Part shown: positions 33,200-41,831 of the stretch, one piece after another
How the letters are laid out: the number at the start of each line of letters is the position of its first letter
How positions within the stretch are numbered: the stretch's first letter is position 1
NCBI RefSeq assembly: GCF_000739615.1
Contig: NZ_BATP01000040.1
Coordinates: 62,001 to 126,000, forward strand
Origin: Haloferula sp. BvORR071
Lineage (GTDB): Bacteria; Verrucomicrobiota; Verrucomicrobiia; Verrucomicrobiales; Akkermansiaceae
DNA length: 64,000 nt
Direction: 5' to 3'
The notes under the pieces: model-generated
What the model was told of the DNA's origin: nothing
What the model saw: only the letters and a program-made list of their open reading frames with translations
Database searches by the model: none
Program-made: the position numbers and the translations under genes

Positions 33200-36100
33200 T
33201 TATGCAGCTACCTGCCAGCGGCGTGCGATCTCTTCCAAGATCACCGGATCCTGCGGCACGTCATCGCGGCCGAAGTAGCGGGTTTCCAGAATCGCGATTT
33301 CCTTGCCGATGGATTCCTTGGTGGTGGCCTGGACGCCTTCGCGCTCTTGCAAGCGCTTGAGATAGCCGATCACGCTCACCGCGTTGATGTGGGTAGGCAG
33401 AGGGATCAAGTTCGGTCCCTCAGGAGGGAGCTCCTTGCCCTTGCGGAAGTGGGCGAGCAAGCCGGTGGCGAGGGCAATGAGCGCCACGATCGCACCCACC
33501 CCCCAAGGGTTCACCTTCTTGTCGACTCCGGTCAGGGCGACGCTGGCATCCGCCGGGACGAGATCGACATCGACGTAGCGCTGCCTCACCAAGCCGTCCT
33601 CCTTCGCCAGCTCCGGCTTCACCACAGGGAAGGCAAAGTTGTCGGGCATGCGACCGCGGACGGGCTTCAACTCGACGCGCCACTCGTGCTCGGAAACCGG
33701 GGCGAGGTCATCGGACGCGCCATCCAGCTCGACCACGCGCAGGCCCCGGTCTTCAATGTTGCCGGTCTCGAAGCCATCAACCTTCAGGTCGCACAGCTCC
33801 TTGAGGGAAGGAACGAGGCCGTGGGCGGATGCCTTCATCTCGAGGTAGAGGCTGCCCTTTTCGGCATGGCTCCGTTCATCGAGAGTCTGGGTCACCTTCA
33901 GATCGTGGAAAGGCCGCGGGCTCGTCTTCCCGGCATCGAGCGGCACCTCTCCGGAAGTGATCGGCAGCACGACGTAGCCGGAGGTATCCGTGAAATCCAA
34001 ATCGATCTTCAGCGGTGGCACCTTGTCAATCTGCGGACCCTTCGGCTTGAGCAGTAGATAGGCGTAGGGCGTGAGCCGCCAGCCGAATTGCGCATCGGTG
34101 CGGGACTCGGTCTTGTCCGAATGGAAGGTCACCGAGACGACCTCGAATTGCTCTTCCAATGCAGCCCGTGCGGTCTTTTCGAACTTGTCGCGGTAGTCCT
34201 CGGTGGGGCGGCCGTAGTTGAAGCCGTACATCGAGTTGGTCTGGTTCTGCAGATACTTCTGGAAGCCACCCGACTCGCGCTCGATCTCGCGGGTATGGCG
34301 GAGATTGATTCGCAGGCCGAAGGGCGATTCGGTGCCGACTTCCGCCGGGCCATCGACCTCGGCATCCAGCTCGATCTCCTTCACCAGATCGCGGTAGTAG
34401 GTCAGCACGTCTTTCGCTTCGGTGAGCGCCTCCTGCTCGCCCGCGACGGCCGTTGCACCTTCGAGATAGCGCAGCTTGAGATCCGGCGCGACGTTGGCGA
34501 GACGCGTGTTGAGCGTCGTAGCGAAGGCCTTCAGGTGGCGCTCACGGCATTCCTCGGGAATCGCGGCCAGCGCGGCCTTGATCTTCGGATACTCATCCGG
34601 CGTGGCGACGTGGTGGCTCTTGAGCGCTTCCAAGGTCGGCGAGCCGAGCGCGGCGAAGAACCAAGTCTCGAAGACGCCGGAGCTTTCCTTGGACGAGTCC
34701 TCCAGGGGCAGTGTTTTGGTGTAGGCCTTTGCTGCCTCCGCCAAGCCGTCGAGCGCCTCACGCTTCACCTGCGAGTGGGCATTGTCGGGGTTGAGCGAAC
34801 TCTTGAAATTGCTCTCCTCAAAATGCAGCGCGGCGAGTTGCTCGCCGAGTCGCCAAGCTTGCTGCGGATTCTTCTTCAACGCCCGCACCAGCACGCCTTT
34901 GGCGGCCTCGTAGCCGGTCAGGATCTGCTCGTTCAGCTCCTTATCCTTGCGCTTGGTTTGGTAGGCCTGTTGCAGCTTCGGGTTCGGCCACAGTCCGGCG
35001 AGGTTCATGCGCATGCGCGACGCCAGAGTGGCGAGGGTTGCGGAGTCCAGCGCATCGGTGCTGCCGAAGACCGACTCCACGGCCTCGACCCGCCAGACCT
35101 CCGCCTTGCTGTGGCAGGTGATGAAGGCGTCGGCCAATTCGGTGTGGAAGTCGTCGCCGAGCTTGAGCTCGCGGATGCCCTTCACCAGTTCGGCAAGTTC
35201 GACGAGATTGCGCTCCTGCTTTGAGCGTGTCAGCGGGATCGAGCCCGACTGGTTGTTGAAGCCGTAGAAGTAGAAGTAACGCGAGCGATAGTCCTGGGCC
35301 TCGTTCGGATTGTGGTTCTCGGTCCACACCCGGATCATCTCGCGGACCAGATCCTTCGCTTCGTCGCGGTCGGTGGCGGCCAGGGTCTTCACCAGGGGCA
35401 GGGCCTTCGACTGCTCCTTCACTTTGAGCAGCAGCCGCGCCGTGCCCAATACGACCTCGTTGCGCGTCGCAGGATCGATCGCGGCAAGCCATGCGCCATC
35501 CGGCTGGCACTCGAGCAACTCGCCCGAGCCGATGGGCTGTGTGCCCGGTCCTTGGTAGCCGGTGTTAGGGCGCGTGAAGAAGAGATTCCCCCAGTCATCG
35601 AACTGCTGGACCATCCGGCGGGAGTTGCTTTGGTCCTTCTCGCGCGTGACCTCCGCCTCATGCTTCCACTGGCGGGCGAAGAGCGTGAAGATGCCCGACC
35701 ATGCCTTGGGATCCACGCCTTGGGCCGCAAGCAGCGTCTTCACCGCGGCATGTTGCAGACGGAGTTGTTCAAGCCGCAGTGCGGCGTTGGGATTCTCACG
35801 GCTCTGCGCCGTCAAGGTGCCCAGTGAGGCCAGCAGTTCCAAGCCCTCGCCCTTTGGATCCTTGAAGGTTTTCTCGATCCACTTGCTGCCAGTGTCGTCG
35901 CCCAATTCCGGAATGATCGAAAGTGCCCGAGAGAGTGCTTCGGCTCGCTCCTGCGGCGGCGCCTCGGTATCGGTGAGGAAGGACGTCGAGATTTCCCATG
36001 CTTGCGGCAGCGCGTCCTTGCCAGCAGCAAGCTTGTCGCGTGCCGCCAACTCGGCGCGGTGGCGGGCAATCAGGTTGAGGGCGGCGTAATCCTTCTTCTC

Positions 36101-37027
36101 ACGCGACTGTGCGAGGTCGGGCAAAAAGGCTCCGGCATCCTTCACGAAACCGGCTTCGATCAGGAGCTCCGCGGCGCGACGGCGGTTGGCGGCATCTTCA
36201 CCGCCGAAGTGCTGCACGCCCTTGCCCAGCGCAGCGAAGAAATCTTGTGGCGGCCGCGGATCCTTGGTCACCAGCTTCGCCAGCATCTGGATCACCTTCT
36301 TGTCCGGTGGCGTTGGCGAGGCTGCGGCGAGGCCCAGCACATCGGCAGGGGCGAGGTAGCCGGCTTCATTGTAAGGTTGCGCGCCTTGCAGCATCAGCTC
36401 GGGCGGCGGCGCGACCTGCATCGGCGCAGAGAGCATCTGCACCAGCAACTGGTAGGCCTGCGCCGAACTATCCTGCGGCAGCGCGGCCAGGAACTCGCGG
36501 ACCTTGTCCCAGCGCCCGAGGACCACATCGCGGCGGTAGAGCTGGGCCTCGCGTTGGAAACGAGCCGCGAATTCCTGTGGCGACTCCGGGCCGAAGACCC
36601 GCTGCGGGGCCGGCTCCTTGTCGCGGGCTTCTTCCAGCTGCGTCGCCAGAATGCCCGCCGGGCTGCGGTCGAAGCGTTGCTCGCGGAGTATGTTCACCAT
36701 CTGCTGCGCGGGAGTCAGCGCGGGCCGCTTCTTGCTCCGTTCGATGAGCTGCCGCAGCCGGTTGAAGTCAACTTCTCCTCCGGGGCCTCCGCCTTGGGGC
36801 ATCCCCTCGATCATTTGCACCGCGCCGTCGGGCATCGGCACCGCTCCGTCTGGAAGCACGAAGCCCGAACCTTCCTCCCCTTCTCCAGCCACCACCGAGC
36901 CGATGATGGCTCCGGCGGCAGCTCCCCCCGTGCTGGGGCTGATGGTAATGCTGTTCTGCGCAGCGCCTTCACCAGTGAGCAGGGCGAGCGAAACGAGCGC
37001 GAGTCGGGTGGGCGAAATGGTGAACAT
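33200..37027 (-). CDS. Very large secreted, C-terminally anchored protein of the Bat operon
   Basis: A 1275-residue protein, last gene of the operon. It has a signal peptide (1-23), a Gly/Ala-rich linker, then about 1100 extracytoplasmic residues, mostly helical and TPR-like in the first half, with beta-rich Pro/Gly stretches later (VVLPITSGEVPLDAG). One membrane helix near 1173-1191 and an 83-residue cytoplasmic tail (EIAILETRYFGRDDVP) close the protein. No enzyme motif was seen. By position and topology it may be the large periplasmic partner of the MoxR/VWA proteins, in the place where other Bat operons encode BatD-like proteins. I start at MFTISPTRLA (37027). Confidence 0.8.
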   Translation of the reverse strand: MFTISPTRLALVSLALLTGEGAAQNSITISPSTGGAAAGAIIGSVVAGEGEEGSGFVLPDGAVPMPDGAVQMIEGMPQGGGPGGEVDFNRLRQLIERSKKRPALTPAQQMVNILREQRFDRSPAGILATQLEEARDKEPAPQRVFGPESPQEFAARFQREAQLYRRDVVLGRWDKVREFLAALPQDSSAQAYQLLVQMLSAPMQVAPPPELMLQGAQPYNEAGYLAPADVLGLAAASPTPPDKKVIQMLAKLVTKDPRPPQDFFAALGKGVQHFGGEDAANRRRAAELLIEAGFVKDAGAFLPDLAQSREKKDYAALNLIARHRAELAARDKLAAGKDALPQAWEISTSFLTDTEAPPQERAEALSRALSIIPELGDDTGSKWIEKTFKDPKGEGLELLASLGTLTAQSRENPNAALRLEQLRLQHAAVKTLLAAQGVDPKAWSGIFTLFARQWKHEAEVTREKDQSNSRRMVQQFDDWGNLFFTRPNTGYQGPGTQPIGSGELLECQPDGAWLAAIDPATRNEVVLGTARLLLKVKEQSKALPLVKTLAATDRDEAKDLVREMIRVWTENHNPNEAQDYRSRYFYFYGFNNQSGSIPLTRSKQERNLVELAELVKGIRELKLGDDFHTELADAFITCHSKAEVWRVEAVESVFGSTDALDSATLATLASRMRMNLAGLWPNPKLQQAYQTKRKDKELNEQILTGYEAAKGVLVRALKKNPQQAWRLGEQLAALHFEESNFKSSLNPDNAHSQVKREALDGLAEAAKAYTKTLPLEDSSKESSGVFETWFFAALGSPTLEALKSHHVATPDEYPKIKAALAAIPEECRERHLKAFATTLNTRLANVAPDLKLRYLEGATAVAGEQEALTEAKDVLTYYRDLVKEIELDAEVDGPAEVGTESPFGLRINLRHTREIERESGGFQKYLQNQTNSMYGFNYGRPTEDYRDKFEKTARAALEEQFEVVSVTFHSDKTESRTDAQFGWRLTPYAYLLLKPKGPQIDKVPPLKIDLDFTDTSGYVVLPITSGEVPLDAGKTSPRPFHDLKVTQTLDERSHAEKGSLYLEMKASAHGLVPSLKELCDLKVDGFETGNIEDRGLRVVELDGASDDLAPVSEHEWRVELKPVRGRMPDNFAFPVVKPELAKEDGLVRQRYVDVDLVPADASVALTGVDKKVNPWGVGAIVALIALATGLLAHFRKGKELPPEGPNLIPLPTHINAVSVIGYLKRLQEREGVQATTKESIGKEIAILETRYFGRDDVPQDPVILEEIARRWQVAA

Positions 37028-37087
37028 GATAAAAAGGGGGGCGTTGAAGATTGACCGGGCAAAAGCAGGCACGATCCCTGTGGGTCC

Positions 37088-37187
37088 GCGTGACGAGGTA
37101 CGTAGTCCCGCCTTCAGGCGGACGAAGTAAGCCTAAGGTTCCGCTCCAAGACTGGAGCGTAGGCGTGCGAAAAGGCTCAGGAGCCTT
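37088..37187. repeat. Intergenic multi-hairpin element inside the Bat operon
   Basis: Three perfect hairpins in about 80 bases: CCGCC-TTCA-GGCGG (37108-37121), CGCTCCA-AGAC-TGGAGCG (37142-37159) and AAGGCTC-AG-GAGCCTT (37172-37187). The last overlaps the TPR gene's stop. The layout suggests an interspersed palindromic element rather than a regulatory site made for this operon. It shares the core GTAGGCGYG (37159-37167) with the foldback element at 53.5 kb. Confidence 0.55.
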
Positions 37188-37887
37188 CTCCATCCAGCGG
37201 TGCGCCGGCACCGGCACCGCGGCCGTCCTTCGCCTTCTGAGCTGGCTTCTTGCCGGGCTTGTTCGAGGCGCACTTGCCGGAGCAGCAGCCGCTGCACTGC
37301 TTCGGGATCGCCTTGCCGTAGAGCTCTTCCGGGGTCATGCGGGCGAGCTTGATCGAGGCTTCCAGATCGTCGGCGTGCTTCTTGGCGGCCGTGTTGTCGC
37401 CGGACTCGCTGGCCCGTTGGGTCAGCAGCTTCTGCTCTTGGCGCGCGGCTTCGATCTCAGATTCCCACTCGCTGTCGGGCAGTCCTTCCAGCTTCATGAG
37501 ATAGGTCATGTAGAAGCGCGAGCTGGCCAGCGTGGCGAGAGTCTCATCGCGGAGCCCGGCAGGCGCATTCGGATCCTGCGCGAGTTCATCGGAAAGCGCG
37601 GAGAGTTCCTCGCGCGCCTTCGGAAGCTGCTGGGCTTCCATGCGCGCCTTGGCAAGTTCGAGGCGGATGCGCCGGGATTCCGTGACGCGGTCCTTCGGCA
37701 GCTTCGCCAGGGTATCTTCGTAGCCGGTGATCGCGGCTTTCCAGTCGCCAGCGGTCGCCTGGGTCTTCGCTCCGTCGAGTAAGACGGCGGCGTCATCAAG
37801 CACCATCTTCTCTTGGCCGGGTCCGTAGTGGTAAGCCAGCAGGCCGACCGGAACCAGGCACCACAAGGTGAGGACGAGAATTTTCAT
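37177..37887 (-). CDS. TPR-like periplasmic protein with Cys-rich tail (Bat operon)
   Basis: A 236-residue protein with an N-terminal hydrophobic signal/anchor (MKILVLTLWCLVPVGLLAYH) and a helical TPR-like middle (WKAAITGYEDTLAKLPKDR, then LRDETLATLASSRFYMTYL). Near the C-terminus is a cysteine cluster (PKQCSGCCSGKCASNK), followed by a Lys/Gly-rich end. Position and fold match BatC, the TPR protein of Bat operons. The cysteine tail is unusual and could bind metal or form disulfides. The long frame upstream of 37887 runs through the VWA gene and is not used. Confidence 0.78.
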   Translation of the reverse strand: MKILVLTLWCLVPVGLLAYHYGPGQEKMVLDDAAVLLDGAKTQATAGDWKAAITGYEDTLAKLPKDRVTESRRIRLELAKARMEAQQLPKAREELSALSDELAQDPNAPAGLRDETLATLASSRFYMTYLMKLEGLPDSEWESEIEAARQEQKLLTQRASESGDNTAAKKHADDLEASIKLARMTPEELYGKAIPKQCSGCCSGKCASNKPGKKPAQKAKDGRGAGAGAPLDGEGS

Positions 37888-37921
37888 GGCTTTGAATGAA
37901 GTTGGAACATGTACGGATTTA

Positions 37922-38944
37922 TCAGGGAATGGAAGCAGTGAGTTGAGTCGGACGGGAAATCGTAGTTGGCACGCGCTTCGGGCCGGGCTGCCAGCGCGAG
38001 CCGGCGAAATGGAGGAGCAGGGGCAGTCCGGCCAGCAGCGTGGCACCGAGGGTAGTCAGCAGCATCGCCAACTCACGCTGCCCGGGTAGCTTTGTCGCGC
38101 GGTCCGTCACGAGGGTGCCGAGTCGCTGGAGCATCGCGGTCGGCACCAGCTTGGCATTGCCATCGTGATACTCCCCACCCAAGCGCGTCGCGATCTGGCG
38201 CAGCGTGGAGCCATCCTGCCGCGAGTGGTGGCCGTCGATGAAAGTCCCCTTCACGGGATCGCCTACGCCGGCGACGAGCACGCCTCCGACCGCTGGTGGC
38301 ATCTTCGGCATGCCGCTTGCGGGTACCGAGTCGCCATCGCTGATCAACACCAGGGTCGCCGAGCCACGCGGCCACTTCTTCGCAATCTCCGCGGCTTCGC
38401 TGAGGCCTTCAAGCAGCTTGGTCTTCCCCGGCTCGAAGGCTTGGTGCATCGGCAGATCATCCATCAGGTTGTGGAGGATCTCCAGATCGCGGGTCTCTTC
38501 GACCACCGGCCGGGCGCCGTTGTAAACCGCGACCACCGTGGTGTGCAGCTTGTCATGGGCGGTGCGGGCGATGATCGATTCCACGATTGCCCGTGCGCGG
38601 GACATCCGGCTCTCCTTGCCGCCAGCGCCAGCATCTCGGAGGCGCATGCTAGGGGAGACATCCAGCACCAGCAGCAAGTGCTGGCGTTCCTTCGGCTCCA
38701 CTTCCTTGACCACCGAGCGATGCGCGGTGGGCGGCAGCACTAGCAAGGTCGCGATGCCCCAAGTCAACATCGTCAAAGCCGCCACGCGAATGAAAGGTGC
38801 GAGCTGCCCCGGTAGCCCCGCTTTCTTTCCCGGCCCGAAGGCCAAGGCGGCCACGCTGCGCACCCGCGCGGTATGAATCCACTCCGCGCCCGCAGAGAGC
38901 ACGAATGCGGCAGCAGCCAGCAGCAGCGGAGTGGTGGTCACCAT
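37922..38944 (-). CDS. Membrane-anchored VWA-domain protein (BatB-like)
   Basis: A 340-residue protein: two N-terminal helices (about 5-20 and 50-71), a von Willebrand A domain with the MIDAS motif Asp95-x-Ser97-x-Ser99 (LDVSPSM), VLISDGDS, and a C-terminal helix (about 288-307). It is arranged like BatB of aerotolerance operons, with the metal-binding domain facing the periplasm. It overlaps the preceding VWA gene by 7 bases, so translation is probably coupled. A basic tail follows the last helix. Confidence 0.9.
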   Translation of the reverse strand: MVTTTPLLLAAAAFVLSAGAEWIHTARVRSVAALAFGPGKKAGLPGQLAPFIRVAALTMLTWGIATLLVLPPTAHRSVVKEVEPKERQHLLLVLDVSPSMRLRDAGAGGKESRMSRARAIVESIIARTAHDKLHTTVVAVYNGARPVVEETRDLEILHNLMDDLPMHQAFEPGKTKLLEGLSEAAEIAKKWPRGSATLVLISDGDSVPASGMPKMPPAVGGVLVAGVGDPVKGTFIDGHHSRQDGSTLRQIATRLGGEYHDGNAKLVPTAMLQRLGTLVTDRATKLPGQRELAMLLTTLGATLLAGLPLLLHFAGSRWQPGPKRVPTTISRPTQLTASIP

Positions 38945-39852
38945 GGCGTGTGTCTCAATCCGAAAAGGGTAAGAAGATAGAGCCCGCCGATGCTGAGGGC
39001 GGCGATGGCGAAGGGCTGGAAGAAGTCGATGGGATCAGGCGTGACCCGTTTCATGGGAGCCTTCTGCATTTCATCGATCTTGGCGAAGATCGCCTTCAGC
39101 GCGGCGGGATCGCCGGCATTGAAGACCTCGCCCCCGGTGATCGAGGCGATCACGGCGACCGAGTCAGGCACACCTCCTTCGGCCACGTGGACGTCGTAGA
39201 GCTTGATGCCGTTGGCCTTCAGGCTCTGCGCGATCTTCACATCATTGCCGTCGTTCAAGTCGAAGCTCTCGCCGTCGGTGAAGAGCACGATCATACGGTC
39301 GCCGGAATTGGCGGAGAGCAGGGATTTCTCCGCCTCGTGCAAGGCCATTCCAATCATCGTGCCGCCGCCGATCCGTGGCAGCATCTCCGGACGCAGGAAA
39401 GGTGGCGCGCACTTGAATGCGGAGGGGTCGCTGGTCAGCGGCACCCAGTTCAGCACGTTGCTGCCGAAAACCATCAGACCGAAGGCATCGCCCTTCCGGA
39501 AGGAGATGAAATCATTCACCGCCCCCATCGCGGCATCGTAGCGGGTGGTCGAGCCAAAGGGTGACATCATCGAGCCCGAAATATCGAGGCAGAAGAGAAT
39601 ATTGGTCAGTTCCCGCTCGCTGCGCGGCTGCTCAAAGCGCCGTGGTCCTGCGAGGATCGCGATCGCAATCATTAGCAGCAGCGTGGGCAGGAGATCGGCA
39701 GTGCGCAGCAGGAAGCTGATCAGGCGGGCGCGCGGCAGCGGTTGGTGGTCGAAGGGCAGCGGCACCCGGCGTCCGCCGCGCTTCCATAGAAACACCGCCA
39801 ACCCCAGCGGGAGCAGGAGCAACGCGAGCAACCATGGGTGGGCGAAAGTCAT
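38938..39852 (-). CDS. Membrane-anchored VWA-domain protein (BatA-like)
   Basis: A 304-residue VWA protein with helices near 8-23 and 52-69, the MIDAS motif Asp90-x-Ser92-x-Ser94 (LDISGSMMSP), GDAFGLMVFGS, and FTDGES. The last helix is about 280-299. It corresponds to BatA and pairs with the next gene, BatB-like. I start at MTFAHPWLLALL (39852); earlier codons run into the CGCGAAA repeat region. Paired VWA proteins next to a MoxR ATPase usually act as a chaperone-like membrane complex. Confidence 0.9.
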   Translation of the reverse strand: MTFAHPWLLALLLLPLGLAVFLWKRGGRRVPLPFDHQPLPRARLISFLLRTADLLPTLLLMIAIAILAGPRRFEQPRSERELTNILFCLDISGSMMSPFGSTTRYDAAMGAVNDFISFRKGDAFGLMVFGSNVLNWVPLTSDPSAFKCAPPFLRPEMLPRIGGGTMIGMALHEAEKSLLSANSGDRMIVLFTDGESFDLNDGNDVKIAQSLKANGIKLYDVHVAEGGVPDSVAVIASITGGEVFNAGDPAALKAIFAKIDEMQKAPMKRVTPDPIDFFQPFAIAALSIGGLYLLTLFGLRHTPW

Positions 39853-39889
39853 TCGTGTGTCGAAGATACCCGGGTCGGCGGGAGATAGA

Positions 39890-40030
39890 TTTTGACCGCG
39901 AAATAGCGCGAAAATCGCGAAATCTGAAATGCAATGAACGGCAACGCGCATTCCCCGCAGGGCTCTGCGATCAGACGGTTTTCTGTCTTTGGATTTCGCG
40001 TCATTTCGCGTTTTTCGCGGTTAATTCGAA
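39890..40030. repeat. CGCGAAA-type paired inverted repeat, copy 1
   Basis: The left arm (39890-39930) has three CGCGAAA units (GACCGCGAAATAGCGCGAAA, then ATCGCGAAAT). The right arm (39993-40030) is the reversed form (ATTTCGCGTCATTTCGCG, then TTTTTCGCGGTTAATT). About 60 bases lie between the arms. The same architecture recurs at 41705-41812. It lies in the gap between two Bat operon genes and is strikingly AT-rich for this genome. Confidence 0.8.
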
Positions 40031-40058
40031 AGGCCGGTAGTTTGTAGGTGGCAGCCAT

Positions 40059-40835
40059 TCAGCTGGCATAAGGGGCAAGCAATTGCTCGATGTCCGTGGT
40101 CGAAGTGGTATTCGCAGGGGCGTGCAGCCAGCGCTCCAATGCCAGGACCAGTGGTGCTGCCTCGGGGTCGGTGCGGAGCTTCACCATGGCCTGCGCCGGT
40201 GGCAGTGAGGCGATGTCCTCGCGCTTTTCGCGCCAGTGGCCGATGACCAGGCGTTCGAGGCGGGCACGCTCATCGGCGGAGAGTTCACCTTTGGACGCAG
40301 CACCCACCAACGGGCGCAGGCGTTCGGCCAGTGAGGCATTTGCCGCCGTGGCATCGCCGTCCGCGACTGGCAGCTTCTTTTTCCAAAGAAGAATTCCGCC
40401 CAGTCCCACGACCCAGAGCGAAGCAAGTACGATCATCGTCGTACGATAGCCGCCGAGTTTCGGAAGTTCTCCTGCCTCATTCTCGTGTGGACGGACCAGT
40501 CCCGGCGGCAGCTCGCCGGTGATTTCCAGCGGGATGGCGGGCAAGGTGCTGCCCTCCGGAGCTTCCAGAAAGTCGGCCAGATTGTATTTCCCCGCTTCCA
40601 GTCCCTGCACCTCGATATCGTAGCGGCTGCCGTCCTTGGCGGGCTTCACCTCCAGAATGCCGACCATCAGCGGCGGCTGGCGGTCACGCCTTGGCTTGGC
40701 CTTCACCTCGCCGCCGGGGATGTAGATTTCCGTGACCTTCAGCGGCTGGCCGACGCGTTGGGTCGGCACGACTTCATCCGCGGCATACATGCTGCCGGAC
40801 ACTAACAGAAAGCCGATGGCGATGATGCGGATCAT
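40059..40835 (-). CDS. Single-pass membrane protein of the Bat operon (BatD/DUF4381-position)
   Basis: A 258-residue protein with a signal peptide (1-19), a periplasmic beta-rich domain of about 110 residues (VTEIYIPGGEVKAKPRR, then YDIEVQGLEAGKYNLADFL), a membrane helix (131-151) and a cytoplasmic helical tail (LRPLVGAASKGELSADERAR). I recognise no named family; by position between DUF58 and BatA it stands where BatD or DUF4381 proteins lie in other operons. Its start overlaps the DUF58 stop by 4 bases, so translation is coupled. Confidence 0.78.
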   Translation of the reverse strand: MIRIIAIGFLLVSGSMYAADEVVPTQRVGQPLKVTEIYIPGGEVKAKPRRDRQPPLMVGILEVKPAKDGSRYDIEVQGLEAGKYNLADFLEAPEGSTLPAIPLEITGELPPGLVRPHENEAGELPKLGGYRTTMIVLASLWVVGLGGILLWKKKLPVADGDATAANASLAERLRPLVGAASKGELSADERARLERLVIGHWREKREDIASLPPAQAMVKLRTDPEAAPLVLALERWLHAPANTTSTTDIEQLLAPYAS

Positions 40836-41695
40836 TGGCGGTTGCGGCGGGAGACTCCGCCGCGGGCGCGGAGGAAGTGGCGGAGGCGGCCGAGGAAAGG
40901 TTGGCCAGGGCGAATCAGAAAGTGATCGAGCGAGGCTTTCTTGAGCGCGGCTTCCAGCTCCTCGGTGGTGGAGAGCAGCTTCTTGCCGTGCGTCACCACT
41001 TCACGGCCCGACTCCACCTCGCGGCCGCGGAATAGACCCGCGCCGGACAAGTGGTCCTCCGCCGGATCGCGGAAGATCAGGCAAATGCAGTCGTGCCGTG
41101 CCCCGATCACCTTGAGCGCGGACAAGGCATCCGGATCGTGGAAATCGCTCAGCACGACCAGCAGCGAGCGCTGTGTCAGGCTCGGCTCCAGCGCCAGCAG
41201 ACGTTGGCCAAGAGTGGTCGGCTCGTCGAAGCGATAAGTCCGCAGTGCATGCAGCCATTGCAGCAAGACATCGCGCGAAAGACTCGGCTGGATCCGCAGA
41301 TCGCGTCCCCCCGCGCCGAGCACACCCACAGGACTCACCCGGTCCAAGCAAGCCAAGGCAAGCCCCCCTGCGACCTGCAAGGCCAGCCCGTATTTTCCCG
41401 GCGGATGAGAGGCCAGCGCCATCGAGGCCGAGGTATCCACCACCAGCCACACCGGCATCTGCTTCGGCGTCTCGAATTGCTTCACATGCGCCTTGCCCGT
41501 GCGCGCGGTCACCCGCCAGTCGATCGACTTCACAGGGTCGCCCGGCTCATAGCGCCGCGACTGCACGTACTCGATGCCTTGCCCTAGGAAAGGACTGCGA
41601 TCCGTGCCGTAGCTCAAGCTGTCCGCCAGCCGCTTCACCGCCAGCATGAATTGCCGACTATCGAGAGGTTCGCAGTTCTGGAGGGTGGATTCCAT
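40832..41695 (-). CDS. DUF58 domain protein (MoxR-associated)
   Basis: A 287-residue cytoplasmic protein with the DUF58 signature YEPGDPVKSIDWRVTART (49-66) and a following VWA-like fold with Asp87-x-Ser89-x-Ser91 (VVDTSASMAL). DUF58 proteins are standard partners of MoxR ATPases. It is second in the operon and overlaps the next gene by ATGA. The 136-base gap to moxR holds a CGCGAAA repeat. C-terminal residues are very basic (RLRHFLRARGGVSRRNRQ). Confidence 0.93.
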   Translation of the reverse strand: MESTLQNCEPLDSRQFMLAVKRLADSLSYGTDRSPFLGQGIEYVQSRRYEPGDPVKSIDWRVTARTGKAHVKQFETPKQMPVWLVVDTSASMALASHPPGKYGLALQVAGGLALACLDRVSPVGVLGAGGRDLRIQPSLSRDVLLQWLHALRTYRFDEPTTLGQRLLALEPSLTQRSLLVVLSDFHDPDALSALKVIGARHDCICLIFRDPAEDHLSGAGLFRGREVESGREVVTHGKKLLSTTEELEAALKKASLDHFLIRPGQPFLGRLRHFLRARGGVSRRNRQ

Positions 41696-41704
41696 TGGGA
41701 AGAA

Positions 41705-41812
41705 ATTTCAAACCGCGAAAAACGCGAAATGCCGCGAAATTTGAGGGCAGGAAAAGGCAGATGGATTCACGGCTGTTAGGCTGTTAAATTTCGCGCTCTT
41801 TCGCGGTTAAAA
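41705..41812. repeat. CGCGAAA-type paired inverted repeat, copy 2
   Basis: The left arm (41705-41745) contains AAACCGCGAAAAACGCGAAA and GCCGCGAAATTTGA. The right arm (41786-41812) contains AAATTTCGCGCTCTTTCGCG followed by GTTAAAA. It matches the architecture of the copy at 39890-40030, with a spacer of about 40 bases. It fills the gap between moxR and the DUF58 gene. Confidence 0.78.
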
Positions 41813-41831
41813 GACAAACGCCTCCATCGCC

